Assembly (NCBI RefSeq): GCF_014205875.1
Contig: NZ_JACHEN010000002.1
Location: 154,878 to 218,877, forward strand
DNA length: 64,000 nucleotides
DNA from: Anaerosolibacter carboniphilus
Lineage (GTDB): Bacteria > Bacillota > Clostridia > Peptostreptococcales > Thermotaleaceae
Direction: 5' to 3'
Both the position numbers and the translations under genes were made by a program. The notes beneath the pieces are model-generated. The model ran no database searches and was not told the DNA's origin. It saw only the letters and a list, made by a program, of their open reading frames with translations. This document shows positions 16,989-26,999 of this stretch, one piece after another. Each line of letters begins with the position of its first letter. Positions within the stretch are counted from its first letter, which is position 1.

Positions 16989-17821
16989 AATTGTCGTCCC
17001 CCTCCTTCTCCTTGATATTTTGATGTAATACCCATGGTAATCAAAATCATCGCAATCATAATCATCGATATGGCTGACCCAAACTGCCAGTTTCTCGCCA
17101 CGAGGAACTGATTCTGGATGAGGTTACCCAAGAGAACGGTTTGCCCACCACCCAATAGGTCTGATATGACAAAGGTACTGACAGCCGGCATAAATACCAT
17201 AATGGCCCCCGAAATCACCCCTGGAAGGCTTAAGGGAAAAATCACCTTTGAAAAGACTTGCCAAGGAGGTGCGCCTAAATCTTCAGCTGCTTCCACAAAG
17301 CTTTGATCTAGCTTGGATAGTACTGAATAAATAGGCAATACCATAAAGGGCAGAAAATTATAAACCATACCCAACAAAACAGCATTATGGCTATATAAAA
17401 GCTTTAAAGGTTCATCAATGATCCCTATATTCATAAGAAACTGATTAATTACACCTTGATCCCTTAACAATACCATCCACGCATAAGTTCTTAACAAGAA
17501 GTTGGTCCATAATGGCAGCACGAACAGCATCACCATGATATTTCTTCTTTTTATTTTACTTTTCGCAATAATCATTGCCATGGGATAACCCAAGATAAAA
17601 CAAGCAAGGGTACTCTGGGTTGCTAAAAGAATAGACCGCCAAAGCACATTTATGTAAATAGGTTCTAAAAAATTTCTATAGTTTTCCGTTGTAAATTGAT
17701 AAATGATGTTCCCATAGGATGAACGACTGCAAAAGCTGTAGACAGCGATGATAAGGATCGGTGCTATACTAAATACAAGGGCCCATATGCCATAAGGTAC
17801 GGACAACCATTGTTTTTTCAT
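16982..17821 (-). CDS. potB: Spermidine/putrescine ABC permease PotB
   Basis: About 279 residues from MKKQWLSVPYGIW, with six transmembrane segments and the EAA loop VEAAEDLGAPPWQVFSKVIFPLSLPGV. The open frame extends 33 codons into the end of potA, but GAAGGTGGGATAGAC gives a clear ribosome site just before the internal ATG. The start lies two bases downstream of the potA stop. With PotC it forms the polyamine translocation path. Confidence 0.92.
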   Translation of the reverse strand: MKKQWLSVPYGIWALVFSIAPILIIAVYSFCSRSSYGNIIYQFTTENYRNFLEPIYINVLWRSILLATQSTLACFILGYPMAMIIAKSKIKRRNIMVMLFVLPLWTNFLLRTYAWMVLLRDQGVINQFLMNIGIIDEPLKLLYSHNAVLLGMVYNFLPFMVLPIYSVLSKLDQSFVEAAEDLGAPPWQVFSKVIFPLSLPGVISGAIMVFMPAVSTFVISDLLGGGQTVLLGNLIQNQFLVARNWQFGSAISMIMIAMILITMGITSKYQGEGGGRQLW

Positions 17822-17823
17822 GT

Positions 17824-18867
17824 CTATCCCACCTTCTTCATGATATGAATGGCATCGGGAACAATATCCATGCCGATGGTCTGTCCCACCTTCACCATGT
17901 GTATGGTATGGATCATCCAAGACATCTCTGATTCATCCCGCACCAAAATCTCATAGTGGACACCTTTAAATACCACTGATTCTACAACACCTTTGAGCAT
18001 TCCTTTTTGGGCTTCAACAATTTGTATATCTTCTGGCCGCACCAGCACTTCTACGATTTCATTGGAGGCAAAGCCTTTATCCATACAGGTGAATGTTCGA
18101 TCTTCTATCTTCACCTTAAAATCCTCTGCCATCACCCCATCAAGAATATTGCCTTCTCCAATAAAATCAGCCACAAATCGATTCACTGGTTCATTATAAA
18201 TATCCTCTGGGGTTCCGATTTGCTGAATCTCTCCTTCACTCATGACTACAACCCGATCAGACATGGTCAGCGCTTCTTCCTGATCATGGGTAACATAGAT
18301 GAAGGTAATTCCTACTCTTTGCTGCATATTTTTAAGCTCCAGCTGCATTTCCTTACGAAGCTTTAGATCTAAGGCCCCCAAAGGTTCATCCAGCAGCAGT
18401 ACTTTGGGCTCATTTACCAATGCCCTGGCAATAGCTACTCGCTGCTGCTGCCCGCCGCTTAGGGATTGGACTTTTCGCTTCCCAAAACCCTCTAGATTTA
18501 CCAATTTCAGCATACGAGACACTTTCTCTTCAATTTCTCCTTGTCCCAGCTTTTTTAATCTAAGACCAAAGGCGATGTTCTCGAATACATTCAAATGGGG
18601 AAATAGGGCGTACTTTTGAAATACTGTATTGATTTGTCTCTGATAGGGAGGCAGATCATTTATTTTTTTGCCCTCAAAAATAACATCCCCTGCAGTTGGC
18701 TCTTCAAATCCACCAATAATCCGCAGGGTCGTCGTCTTCCCACATCCACTAGGTCCCAGCAGTGTGACAAACTCCTTTGGTTTTATTTTGAGATCAATCT
18801 CACAAAGAGCCTCTTTTTCCATAAATCTTTTTGTCAGATGGCTCAATTCAATGATATATTCTTCCAT
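17824..18867 (-). CDS. potA: Spermidine/putrescine ABC ATPase PotA
   Basis: The first gene of the operon encodes a 347-residue ATPase with Walker A (GPSGCGKTT), Q-loop, signature [15 protein letters not shown], Walker B ([12 protein letters not shown]) and switch histidine (VTHDQEEAL). A C-terminal TOBE-type domain follows (about residues 235-345). This domain order is that of PotA/MalK-type importers. The GTG at the frame edge overlaps GAGGAGGGG, so the ATG at 18867 is chosen. All four subunits are present, so the importer looks complete. Confidence 0.93.
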   Translation of the reverse strand: MEEYIIELSHLTKRFMEKEALCEIDLKIKPKEFVTLLGPSGCGKTTTLRIIGGFEEPTAGDVIFEGKKINDLPPYQRQINTVFQKYALFPHLNVFENIAFGLRLKKLGQGEIEEKVSRMLKLVNLEGFGKRKVQSLSGGQQQRVAIARALVNEPKVLLLDEPLGALDLKLRKEMQLELKNMQQRVGITFIYVTHDQEEALTMSDRVVVMSEGEIQQIGTPEDIYNEPVNRFVADFIGEGNILDGVMAEDFKVKIEDRTFTCMDKGFASNEIVEVLVRPEDIQIVEAQKGMLKGVVESVVFKGVHYEILVRDESEMSWMIHTIHMVKVGQTIGMDIVPDAIHIMKKVG

Positions 18868-19073
18868 AGAACCCCTCCTCACCTATCACCTATATACCCT
18901 CCATTTAAAATGAGGTATCTGCTACAAATCGATTTAGCATCTGTAAACTTTAATTTTAAAGAGACTAAATCGAATTAATTATAGTTTTTTTGCAATCTTT
19001 TGTCAATGACATGGCTTTCAATAAAATATTTATCTTCTTCATGATACTTAAATTTTTTCGAAAAAAAATAAAT
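18868..19073. other. Upstream region of potABCD, no gene seen
   Basis: About 200 AT-rich bases that must hold the potA promoter. I found no strong consensus boxes, operator palindrome or riboswitch-like structure. Confidence 0.4.
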
Positions 19074-19097
19074 AAACAGAGGCCAAAGCCCCTGTTT
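19074..19097 (-). terminator. Terminator of the DHA3-type MFS gene
   Basis: On the minus strand AAACAGGGGC and GCCTCTGTTT pair around TTTG and are followed by ATTTATTTTTTTT. It lies 70 bases past the MFS stop. Confidence 0.83.
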
Positions 19098-19165
19098 ACA
19101 CATCATAAAGTCCATATTTGATGATACAAAAAATTTATATTTTGCATCCCCTGCTAATCTCTGAA

Positions 19166-20395
19166 TCAGCTTTCATTGATTCTATCTTTTGGCTTTCCTG
19201 CCTCAACAAGATCTTTGTTGCCAATTAGGAAAAAGCTTTGAACGAACAGTAGAAAACCAGTTCCTATCAACAGCCATTCGATCTGGACCGCATCGGCCAT
19301 TGGTCCAAATATCAGCATTCCCAGGGGCATCATGGAGCTTGAAATCATGCCTAGCACACCGAATACCCTCCCTAGAAAATCCTCTTCAACTTTCTCCTGC
19401 AGCAGAACGGTGGAAGGTGTATTGAAAAATGGCATGACGATGCCGACAATTCCCATGATCAATAAATAGAGCCAAAAGATAGGTACAATACCTAGGGCAA
19501 GGGTGCAAATACCAATGACAAAACTGGAAAGGGTCATGGTATATATCTTATTGGGAAAACCTCCCCAGGAAGCCATAATCACGCCTCCCAGCATCATACC
19601 AAGAGAAAATGTAATCTCTATGGCAGTCAATCGCCACACGGCCCCTCCAAAGCTTCGGGTAACTTGTAGAGGTGTTAAAAAAGCAACCGGCGCTGCTAGG
19701 AAAAAGAAAAAGGCACAGAATACAAAAAATTTTCTTACATAAGCATGATCTCTTATATAGAGAACACCCTCTCGTAAATCCTTGAAATAACTAATCCCCT
19801 GTGCGTCCTGAGCTTTGCCATGGGCCGGTACCTTTAGGAAAATAAGCAATACCAACACCGCAATCCCAGCTGTGAGGACATCAATAAAAAAGATAGCTTC
19901 GATGGATGCCATAGTGAGGAGGGCCCCACTTAGCATCGGCGAAATCAGCATGACCATAGCTTGAATACTACCATTAATGCCATTTACTTTTGTTAACTGA
20001 TCCTCGGGTGTTATCTGAGGAATAAAAGCCCCAATAGCCGGTGTCTGAATACCCGAACCGATGGCTCTGAAAGCAGACATGACGAAAAGTAGACCCATAG
20101 AATCATAGCCTAATAAAAATAGTATGGCTAACACTAAGGTAACGACCGCAATAAATGCATCCGACAGCATAATCAATATCTTTCGATTATATCGGTCCGC
20201 CCATACACCAGCAAAAGGCGAAAGAAAAAATGTAGGTACGAAACCGCAAATAATTGAAACAGTCATCATAACACCGGACTTGGTATTCAGGGTGATATAC
20301 CACATAATCGCATACTGAACCAATGAAGACCCAAAAAGAGATAGGGTTTGGCTTAGTAGAAACAAGATGACGTTTCTTCTCCAGCTATTTATCAT
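19166..20395 (-). CDS. MFS exporter, DHA3 / macrolide-efflux-like family
   Basis: A 409-residue major-facilitator protein with about twelve membrane segments. The N-terminal FLLSQTLSLFGSSLVQYAIMWYI and the loop FAGVWADRYNRK are typical of the DHA3 subfamily, which includes MefA macrolide pumps and EntS siderophore exporters. It may export an antibiotic or a metabolite; which one is not readable. The ribosome site (GGAGTG) is 13 bases from the ATG, rather far, so the start is less certain. It is a single-gene unit. Confidence 0.82.
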   Translation of the reverse strand: MINSWRRNVILFLLSQTLSLFGSSLVQYAIMWYITLNTKSGVMMTVSIICGFVPTFFLSPFAGVWADRYNRKILIMLSDAFIAVVTLVLAILFLLGYDSMGLLFVMSAFRAIGSGIQTPAIGAFIPQITPEDQLTKVNGINGSIQAMVMLISPMLSGALLTMASIEAIFFIDVLTAGIAVLVLLIFLKVPAHGKAQDAQGISYFKDLREGVLYIRDHAYVRKFFVFCAFFFFLAAPVAFLTPLQVTRSFGGAVWRLTAIEITFSLGMMLGGVIMASWGGFPNKIYTMTLSSFVIGICTLALGIVPIFWLYLLIMGIVGIVMPFFNTPSTVLLQEKVEEDFLGRVFGVLGMISSSMMPLGMLIFGPMADAVQIEWLLIGTGFLLFVQSFFLIGNKDLVEAGKPKDRINES

Positions 20396-20542
20396 ATTTT
20401 GACTAACACTCCGATCCGAACATATATTTTAGTTTTAGCATTTCTCATCTATTATATCATGTACTTGATCATCTCTACATATAAGTTATACTGGACAAAA
20501 TTTTTGAACCGGCTTGCCTTAAACCATTATATACTTAACCTT

Positions 20543-22390
20543 CTACCATTCATCTCTATATGAATGATAGAAGCCCTGGTAGTCAAAATGAACCAACTCC
20601 TCTATCCATTCAAAATGGGGGATTTTGCAGAAAAGATTTCGATTCATGGTTTCATAGGTGAAGAGAAACACTAGATTATCAACCACATAGCACTCTTCCC
20701 CTTCAATAAACATATCTTCAAATTTTTCAAAGGGACTCTTATCTACAATCTTATAATATAGATAAAAATCTGATCCATATTCCTTTCTTTCCGCCAATTT
20801 TCTCTCTGCAGCCCGAAGGAATTGCTGTAGTGGGTCGACTCTATATTCCCCTCGAATTCGCTGGTTTAAATCCATTTGATAAATGACAGGGGTAATATTA
20901 TTGGCAATCGTATCTATTAAAAGTATCTCTTCTTCTTTGAGACTATCCTTGGTTTCCAGGACAATCAGAAAACCTATGGGCGAAGAGACTTCATGAAGGA
21001 AAGGTCTCCCAGTGCATATAGGAGAAATAACAATACAATTGGAGCCCCCTATTTGTTCTATAAAACTTTTTTCAAAAAAACTTTGTACTGCATCCTCCCG
21101 AAAATCTAAAATCATTTCTCCATGCAATGCATTTTCCCATTCATCATTCAGCGTAAACTTTGTTTCTGCGCTCTCTACCCCTAGCCCTATGCCATAACGG
21201 ACCACATAATCATTCTGACTACGATATGCAAAGAAGGCTTTTTTGATACCAAAGTTTAAAGATAATACTTTCAAAGTTAAGATAGACAATTCTTCAATAT
21301 TCGTACTGTGATTGATATTACGAATAATTTTGTTCAAAGTGTTTAGTATGTCAAATTTTCGCTCAGCACGCTCTTTTTCTGTAACAATTTCTTTGAATAA
21401 TAGCGCATTGGAAATGGCAATATGGGTAAAAGATGCCAATGTTTCAACAAGCTCAAAAACAGCATGGTCATAAATATTGTCATTAACTGGTTCACTGAGG
21501 GTAACTACTCCTAAAATCTCATCTTTTACCAAAAGAATAACATATTTAGCTTGAAGTGCTTCAAACTCTTCCCCATTACTAAAAATAGATTCTATAATTT
21601 CTCGGTCCTTTTCCAGTTCCAAAACAACACGTTGAGATTGATAGGTATGCTCTAGTAGATGTAGTTCTGTAACAAAAGTAGTATAAGTAGACACATTCCT
21701 ATAGCCTAGCACCTTAATGCTTTTAGAAATCGGATCATACATACCAAATGAAGTAACTTTACTGCAGGTAGTCTCGCTAAACACATCGGTAGCTAGCGCG
21801 TACAAAGCGCTTAGACTAACCTCTGAGAGTAGGGACTTTGCACTCTGATTGATTGCAAATAGATTAAATATCTTCTGATCCAATTGCTTGTTTTTCTCAT
21901 AAAGCTCATGTATTTGCCTGCTGTTTTCAAGGGAATTTCTAAAGAGTTTTGTCAATGCACTGGCAATAATCAAGTCATCTTCATTCAAGCTGCCAAGGAT
22001 CTTGCCATTTGAAATGATAAAACCATGAAGCAAGTCATGCATAATCAGCGGAATTACCAGTCTCATTCCAGATTTTTTAATAACTTCTTCAGTAAAAAAC
22101 GCTTCAAATCTATTGGTAATGATATCTCCGTGAAAAATCGGCAGTTCTTCAAGAGCCTGACTATTCGGGATTGTCCATGGCTCTCTATCACACAATCTGC
22201 TGCCCTTCTGAACAAACACATCCCCATCCCAAATAAATAATATAGAGGCATTTAGTGTTAGCATCTCATTTGCAAAATCGAAAGCATAGTTTCCCAATTG
22301 ATCCAAATGAAACCTTTGGGTGAAAAAATCTATCGCTTGTAACAATGCTTCATAACGATATATCTTATTGGTGGTCTTTAATTCGTCCAA
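20543..22390 (-). CDS. Multi-GAF domain protein without an output domain
   Basis: A cytoplasmic protein of about 615 residues that appears to hold three GAF-like sensory domains (roughly residues 20-170, 180-340 and 350-510) joined by helical linkers. The C-terminal 100 residues (EYRVDPLQQFLRAAERKLAER onward) match no GGDEF, kinase or HTH that I can see. Known GAF domains bind cyclic nucleotides, haem or small ligands. The ATG at 22411 overlaps the upstream fapA-like gene and has no ribosome site, while AAGGGAG lies eight bases before the TTG at 22390, so I chose that start. It forms a two-gene unit with the FapA-like gene. Confidence 0.7.
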   Translation of the reverse strand: MDELKTTNKIYRYEALLQAIDFFTQRFHLDQLGNYAFDFANEMLTLNASILFIWDGDVFVQKGSRLCDREPWTIPNSQALEELPIFHGDIITNRFEAFFTEEVIKKSGMRLVIPLIMHDLLHGFIISNGKILGSLNEDDLIIASALTKLFRNSLENSRQIHELYEKNKQLDQKIFNLFAINQSAKSLLSEVSLSALYALATDVFSETTCSKVTSFGMYDPISKSIKVLGYRNVSTYTTFVTELHLLEHTYQSQRVVLELEKDREIIESIFSNGEEFEALQAKYVILLVKDEILGVVTLSEPVNDNIYDHAVFELVETLASFTHIAISNALLFKEIVTEKERAERKFDILNTLNKIIRNINHSTNIEELSILTLKVLSLNFGIKKAFFAYRSQNDYVVRYGIGLGVESAETKFTLNDEWENALHGEMILDFREDAVQSFFEKSFIEQIGGSNCIVISPICTGRPFLHEVSSPIGFLIVLETKDSLKEEEILLIDTIANNITPVIYQMDLNQRIRGEYRVDPLQQFLRAAERKLAERKEYGSDFYLYYKIVDKSPFEKFEDMFIEGEECYVVDNLVFLFTYETMNRNLFCKIPHFEWIEELVHFDYQGFYHSYRDEW

Positions 22391-22403
22391 ATTAATCTCT
22401 CCC

Positions 22404-23984
22404 TTAATCATACATCAGTTGATTATCTAATGCATAAAATGTACCGCTGGTAACTTTCTTAATCCGTTTTTGAATGTTCTTAATTTCTAAGAAAGTCTGA
22501 GGATATGCTTTTTCATAGATAGACACTTCCCCTTCTCCCTTAGATGATAGAACATTTTTCAAATTCTTTCTTTGTTCCTCCAATGCATAGATTTTATTCA
22601 ATATATCTTCATGGGCGTTATGATATTGAATATACTCACTCGTACTTTTTATCTCCTTTGAAGTGGTTAGTGTGGTCTCATATATTTCTAACTCACGTTC
22701 TATTCTTTCCGCGTCCTCAAGCAACTTCTTATATTCCATCAACAGATCATCCAATTCCTGCTTCACCGCTCTTCTATCAAACCCCTGTACTTGAATATCG
22801 GTTTTTTTCTCATAGATATTGCCTACAGTACGCAGTGAAACCTTTGCCTTTGCATGTATACTGCCACCAATGGTTTTTCCATTTTTTGCTTCTACCAATA
22901 TACTATTGGCTTCCAAATGACTATTTAAGGCATAGAATCCTATGTTAATAACATCTCCAGCTTTGATTTTACATGCATTCGAATATTTGACAAACACGTT
23001 CTGCCCTGCTTCAATGATCGCTTTCCCTTTGCCAGAAACTCCACCCTTGATGTAGATATTTCCTTTCCTTGAAACAATTTTTTCTACTGCCCCAATTCCC
23101 ATATCACCTAATATGGAAATATCTTTATCTGCCATAACTGAAAATCCATCCTCAACGATCCCATGGATCGTAACATACCCCTTAAAATCGATGTTGCCTG
23201 TTGCATAGCTAACATTCGTGTATACAATCAAGTGGTCCACAACACCGATTCTTCCTTCTTTGATTTGTACCGCTCCATCAAACTTAGCACGCAGCACCGT
23301 TTTATTACCTTCTTTAATGACTTCCACACTATTGCCATCAATTCTTAAATTTTTATCCCGTCCTGACTTCGAAGGCAATATTTCTCCTTTGATATTCATT
23401 CCAGGTTCTCCTGGACTCGACAATACCTTTTCCCCTAGCCAATCTCCTTTCTTGACGTAACGGAATAAATTCATCTCATAAAAATCTACACTTCCATCAG
23501 CTCTAACGGTGGGTTTCATCTCAGGTAACTCAAGATAAACAATATTGGCATCGATACCATGCTTTGGTAGTTTGGCAGTTGCTACAGTGATATTCTTCTG
23601 AACTTCTAAATGTTTATTGATTACATCATATAGGATGCCGTATGTAATTTTCTTACCTTCTAATAGTTGTAATATTTCATCTGCAATCTCTGCTTTGTTT
23701 GCATCAAATTCTTCTTTTGTCAAATTGAGATAGATTCGACTTTCCAAGTTATCTGGCGTAATAAAGAGTTCTACTTTGGGTTTTAATTTGCCAAACTCAA
23801 CGCCTTCATTGGTGGGCTGCTCCAAAGCATTTTTCAGCATAAGAAAGTTACTTACGAGAATACGAGGATGTTTCTCCATAATCTCTTGGAATTCACGGAT
23901 AGAAAAACCTGGACATACCGTATGTATAAACAGTTTTTCACCCTTTACTGTAATAGAAAAATATTCATTTTGCACAAGAACCAT
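22404..23984 (-). CDS. FapA (DUF342) family polymer-like protein
   Basis: A 526-residue protein. The N-terminal part is globular; the centre (about residues 155-400) is the glycine-rich right-handed beta-helix of FapA/DUF342 (GEPGMNIKGEILPSKSGRD, GNIDFKGYVTIHGIVEDG, KGNIYIKGGVSGKGKAIIEAG). The last 120 residues are a charged coiled coil. Family members are linked to cell-surface or flagellar-stage functions, but the role is poorly known. The ATG follows AGAAGGTGACGTT. It is followed directly by a GAF-domain protein, so the two probably act together. Confidence 0.82.
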   Translation of the reverse strand: MVLVQNEYFSITVKGEKLFIHTVCPGFSIREFQEIMEKHPRILVSNFLMLKNALEQPTNEGVEFGKLKPKVELFITPDNLESRIYLNLTKEEFDANKAEIADEILQLLEGKKITYGILYDVINKHLEVQKNITVATAKLPKHGIDANIVYLELPEMKPTVRADGSVDFYEMNLFRYVKKGDWLGEKVLSSPGEPGMNIKGEILPSKSGRDKNLRIDGNSVEVIKEGNKTVLRAKFDGAVQIKEGRIGVVDHLIVYTNVSYATGNIDFKGYVTIHGIVEDGFSVMADKDISILGDMGIGAVEKIVSRKGNIYIKGGVSGKGKAIIEAGQNVFVKYSNACKIKAGDVINIGFYALNSHLEANSILVEAKNGKTIGGSIHAKAKVSLRTVGNIYEKKTDIQVQGFDRRAVKQELDDLLMEYKKLLEDAERIERELEIYETTLTTSKEIKSTSEYIQYHNAHEDILNKIYALEEQRKNLKNVLSSKGEGEVSIYEKAYPQTFLEIKNIQKRIKKVTSGTFYALDNQLMYD

Positions 23985-24381
23985 AACGTCACCTTCTTTA
24001 TCATGGGATTTATTTTTTCAATATGGATGGGATATGTGAATTGGCTAAACAATATAGATAGGTATTGGATAATTAAATGCGTTCACTTTAATTTACTATT
24101 ATTATACCTGAGCACCAAATACTCCTGTAGGGCAAAAGTAATTTAGTTTTGTGCAAGAAGCACTAATTATACGCATTAGGACATACAGTATCCTACTTAA
24201 GTCCTAAAGAAATTCTGTATCGCTACTACTTGTGTATATCCATATGAAAACAATTACTTCAAGTGAAGTCCACTAGACCATCAATCCGACTGCTAAATAT
24301 TCTCTTTTATTTTAAACTGGTCAGGTAACTTTTTAGTTCTACCCAAAAAGACTTTTTTCTCATTTATAGATAGGACAATGA
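23985..24381. other. Intergenic region upstream of the FapA-like gene
   Basis: About 400 AT-rich bases with no open frame that has a ribosome site. The promoter of the FapA/GAF unit must lie here, but no consensus pair stands out. Confidence 0.4.
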
Positions 24382-24420
24382 TAAAACCCCGTACAGCATT
24401 TAATGCAGCACGGGGTTTTA
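24382..24420. terminator. Terminator after the nitroreductase gene
   Basis: TAAAACCCCG and CGGGGTTTTA form the outer stem, with an inner GCATT/ATGC stem. The structure is nearly symmetrical and can end transcripts from either side. For the minus-strand nitroreductase it lies about 45 bases past the stop. Confidence 0.8.
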
Positions 24421-24432
24421 TCTACACTCTGA

Positions 24433-24459
24433 GGCTACTACTCGGAAACAGTAGTAGCC
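24433..24459. repeat. Second hairpin between nitroreductase stop and its terminator
   Basis: GGCTACTACT and AGTAGTAGCC form a perfect 10-base stem with a 7-base loop. There is no T-run on the minus strand, so it is more likely an mRNA 3'-end stabiliser than a terminator. Confidence 0.5.
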
Positions 24460-24465
24460 TTTATA

Positions 24466-25212
24466 TTATTCTGACCGAAATTTTTTAAGATATTCCGATG
24501 CCGAGCGATTCATCTCCAAAGCAAAATCGGACATATACTTACGTTTGCAGAAAGCTTTTATATCTGCATTGATATCTTTATTTGCTAAGCCCATCTTTTC
24601 ATTTCTTGTATGATGCATTGCCAAGTGTTCATCTTTGGTTACCCTATGGTATTTATTCTCAAGCACTACATACTCTTTTTCAAAACGTGCAGGTTTTTTC
24701 CTGTTTTTTTGAGCCTCCACAGGATAGCCATAAACCACCATAGCAGCTGGCAACACATAATCGGGGAGTTCCAACAACGCCCGAACAGTTTCACAGTTTT
24801 CAATGATATCACCAATATAACATGAGCCAATTCCAAAGGATTCTGCCGCTACCACGGTATTTTGAGCAGCTATGATTGCGTCCGCACAAGCAAGCAGAGC
24901 GTCTCCCTCCCCTGGTTCCCTAGGATTGCAGTCCTCAAAGGAAAAAGCATCATACCATCTCTGATAGTCTGCAAGGAATATAAGCACCAACGGTGCCTTT
25001 GCAATAAACGGCTGATTATCACAGGTTACTGCCAACTTTTCCTTTAATATTTCATCCGTAATATCGAGTATGGTATAAAGCATCATGCACCCTGCAGTTG
25101 GTGCTTCAAATGCAGCATTTAATATTTCCTTTTTGAGCTCATCTGTAATTGGTTTATTCTCAAACATCCTCATTGATTTTCTATTTTTTATTTGTTTTAA
25201 AACGTCGTTCAT
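24466..25212 (-). CDS. Nitroreductase family FMN oxidoreductase
   Basis: A 248-residue flavoenzyme of the nitroreductase superfamily. Visible blocks are the N-terminal IKNRKSMRMFENKPITDE and the APTAGCMMLY segment that line the FMN site, and the central AAQNTVVAAESFGIGSCYIGDI. The C-terminal extension (YVVLENKYHRVTKDE) resembles NfsA/NfrA-like enzymes. These proteins reduce nitro compounds, quinones or flavins with NAD(P)H; the natural substrate is unknown. The ATG follows GGGGGT. A WYL regulator gene lies immediately upstream on the same strand. Confidence 0.87.
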   Translation of the reverse strand: MNDVLKQIKNRKSMRMFENKPITDELKKEILNAAFEAPTAGCMMLYTILDITDEILKEKLAVTCDNQPFIAKAPLVLIFLADYQRWYDAFSFEDCNPREPGEGDALLACADAIIAAQNTVVAAESFGIGSCYIGDIIENCETVRALLELPDYVLPAAMVVYGYPVEAQKNRKKPARFEKEYVVLENKYHRVTKDEHLAMHHTRNEKMGLANKDINADIKAFCKRKYMSDFALEMNRSASEYLKKFRSE

Positions 25213-25330
25213 CGTATTACCCCCTTGTATATCAATATTTCTTTGAAAAAAAAAGGATCCTAAGCAACGCCCTTTTATGGCTCTATTCCATGTCCAATAG
25301 AGATACTAAATTTTCAATTTTAAAATCTGT

Positions 25331-26263
25331 TTATTGTTTATACACCTCCAGTATTTTTTTTATTCGTTGAATAACCTCCATTCGTATATTTTCAGGTTCT
25401 AAGCATTCACATTTGTCACCAAAGCTAAGTAAGAGATTATACCCTAGCTCATCTTCTACGAATGGAAAATGGACGATTAATTTATTATTCTCATCTGGTT
25501 CGATGTTTTCTTCTCCACAATGTTCTACCATTCGTTCCCTGAGAGACTCATCAACCAATAGTTTGATTGTAATACTCCTATTTTTTATCCAATCTACCTC
25601 ACCTAATGGCTTGGCATGAAATTCCCGAGGAATAAACATTTCTTCCATTATTTCAAGAGCTGAAATACGAGACAGTTTAAACGTTCGAAAATCTTTCTTA
25701 GAAATACAGTAGCCTTGCAAATACCAGTTTGTCTCTTTTAACACTAATTTATAAGGTTCAACTTTTCGACTGCTTTTTTTACCACTGCGGTCGGAATACT
25801 TAAAAGATAGACATTTACTCTCATTTAACGCCCTCTTGATTTGCTCAAGGTTGGGCTGCAAGTTCTTATTACCAGCCCATGGGGTAAGGTCGATAGTAAT
25901 TTGACTTGATTTTAATTCAATATCTCTAAATTGCTCCGCTGGAATTAGACCTTTTACTTTTGCAAGGGTATTTACGATTTCTTCGCTGGATAATGTTGAA
26001 GAGATACTTCCAAGTCCTATCAGGAGTGTTGTAATATCCGATGTAGTGAAAAGCTTTTTATCTAATTTATATTCCTCCATGATGCCAATGCCACCATTGG
26101 CACCAGGATAAGTAACAATAGGAATCCCTGCCAAGCTTATTGTTTCTATATCTCTATATATAGTCCGAGGCGTTACTTCAAACATTTCTGCAAGCTTTGT
26201 TGCACTGATTTTTTTACGTTCAAGCAACACCATAATAATGGAGATTAGTCGATCTATTTTCAA
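25331..26263 (-). CDS. HTH and WYL-domain regulator (YafY-like)
   Basis: A 310-residue regulator: a winged helix (residues 1-60; MFEVTPRTIYRDIETISLAGIPIV, wing YPGANGGIGI), a WYL domain near residues 145-215 (KVEPYKLVLKETNWYLQGYC) and a C-terminal WCX extension. It uses a TTG start after AAAGGATGATAACAA. It lies between a nitroreductase gene and a divergently read pyridoxamine-oxidase-like gene; either may be its target. Confidence 0.87.
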   Translation of the reverse strand: MKIDRLISIIMVLLERKKISATKLAEMFEVTPRTIYRDIETISLAGIPIVTYPGANGGIGIMEEYKLDKKLFTTSDITTLLIGLGSISSTLSSEEIVNTLAKVKGLIPAEQFRDIELKSSQITIDLTPWAGNKNLQPNLEQIKRALNESKCLSFKYSDRSGKKSSRKVEPYKLVLKETNWYLQGYCISKKDFRTFKLSRISALEIMEEMFIPREFHAKPLGEVDWIKNRSITIKLLVDESLRERMVEHCGEENIEPDENNKLIVHFPFVEDELGYNLLLSFGDKCECLEPENIRMEVIQRIKKILEVYKQ

Positions 26264-26406
26264 TTGTTATCATCCTTTGATTCTATTTGATTTATTTCAT
26301 CATATAACCATGACATACTGTTGTCAAGGTTGTATGATAGAATAGGATTATATTTGGAAAGAATCTTGAATAACCATTTATAATAATCTATAGGAGGAGA
26401 ATGAAA

Positions 26407-26829
26407 ATGGAATTTTTACAAGCGTTTCATAGGATGATGGAAAATACGAAGGATATCGCTTTGGCGACTTCCGTAAACAATGTTCCGAATGTTAGAGTTG
26501 TGAATTTTTATTATGATCCTCAAAAGAAAGGTGTTCTTTATTTTTCATCGATTAAAGATAATCCTAAGACTTTCGAGTTTTCACAAAATAATAAGGTAGC
26601 ATTTACAACAATTCCAGTTGATATGATTGAACACACTCGCGTTACGAAAGGGATAGTTAAAAAAAGTGATTTCACAATATTTGATTTAAAAGAGGCATTT
26701 ATCAAAAAATATCCGAGTTATGAAATAATGATAGCACAAGCTGGAGATAGGCTAGCTATTTATGAGATTCATTTTAATGAAGCAAATATAACATTGAGTT
26801 TTGACAAGCAGGGTAAAGTAACTTTATAA
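26407..26829 (+). CDS. Pyridoxamine 5'-phosphate oxidase-fold flavin-binding protein
   Basis: About 140 residues with the split-barrel fold of the PNPOx-like family: NVPNVRVVNFYYDP, GVLYFSSIKDNPKTFEFSQNNKVAFTT and the C-terminal AIYEIHFNEAN. Members bind FMN, F420 or haem, and most small ones are not true PNP oxidases. Two ATGs are possible; AGGAGG is three bases from the first and nine from the second, so 26407 is preferred. It diverges from the WYL regulator gene. Confidence 0.83.
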   Translation: MEFLQAFHRMMENTKDIALATSVNNVPNVRVVNFYYDPQKKGVLYFSSIKDNPKTFEFSQNNKVAFTTIPVDMIEHTRVTKGIVKKSDFTIFDLKEAFIKKYPSYEIMIAQAGDRLAIYEIHFNEANITLSFDKQGKVTL

Positions 26830-26876
26830 CATAATTTTATCTTGAATCTCTGCTTTAGTTATTTCAACAATTATTA

Positions 26877-26928
26877 AAAACCGCAGTCAGAGTTGTACGC
26901 TTCACCGTACCTCTCTGACTGCGGTTTT
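26877..26928. terminator. Nested-arm bidirectional terminator, copy A of a dispersed element
   Basis: The outer arms AAAACCGCAGTCAGAG and CTCTGACTGCGGTTTT are perfectly complementary and enclose an inner GTACG/CGTAC stem. It sits between convergent genes. The same layout and much of the same sequence recur at 42913-42965. Confidence 0.82.
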
Positions 26929-26999
26929 ATAGACGAAAAAAGTCAAATAGCCCGATCCCTGTAATACGCTATATTTTCATTGTAGGCTGTTTATTCCAA

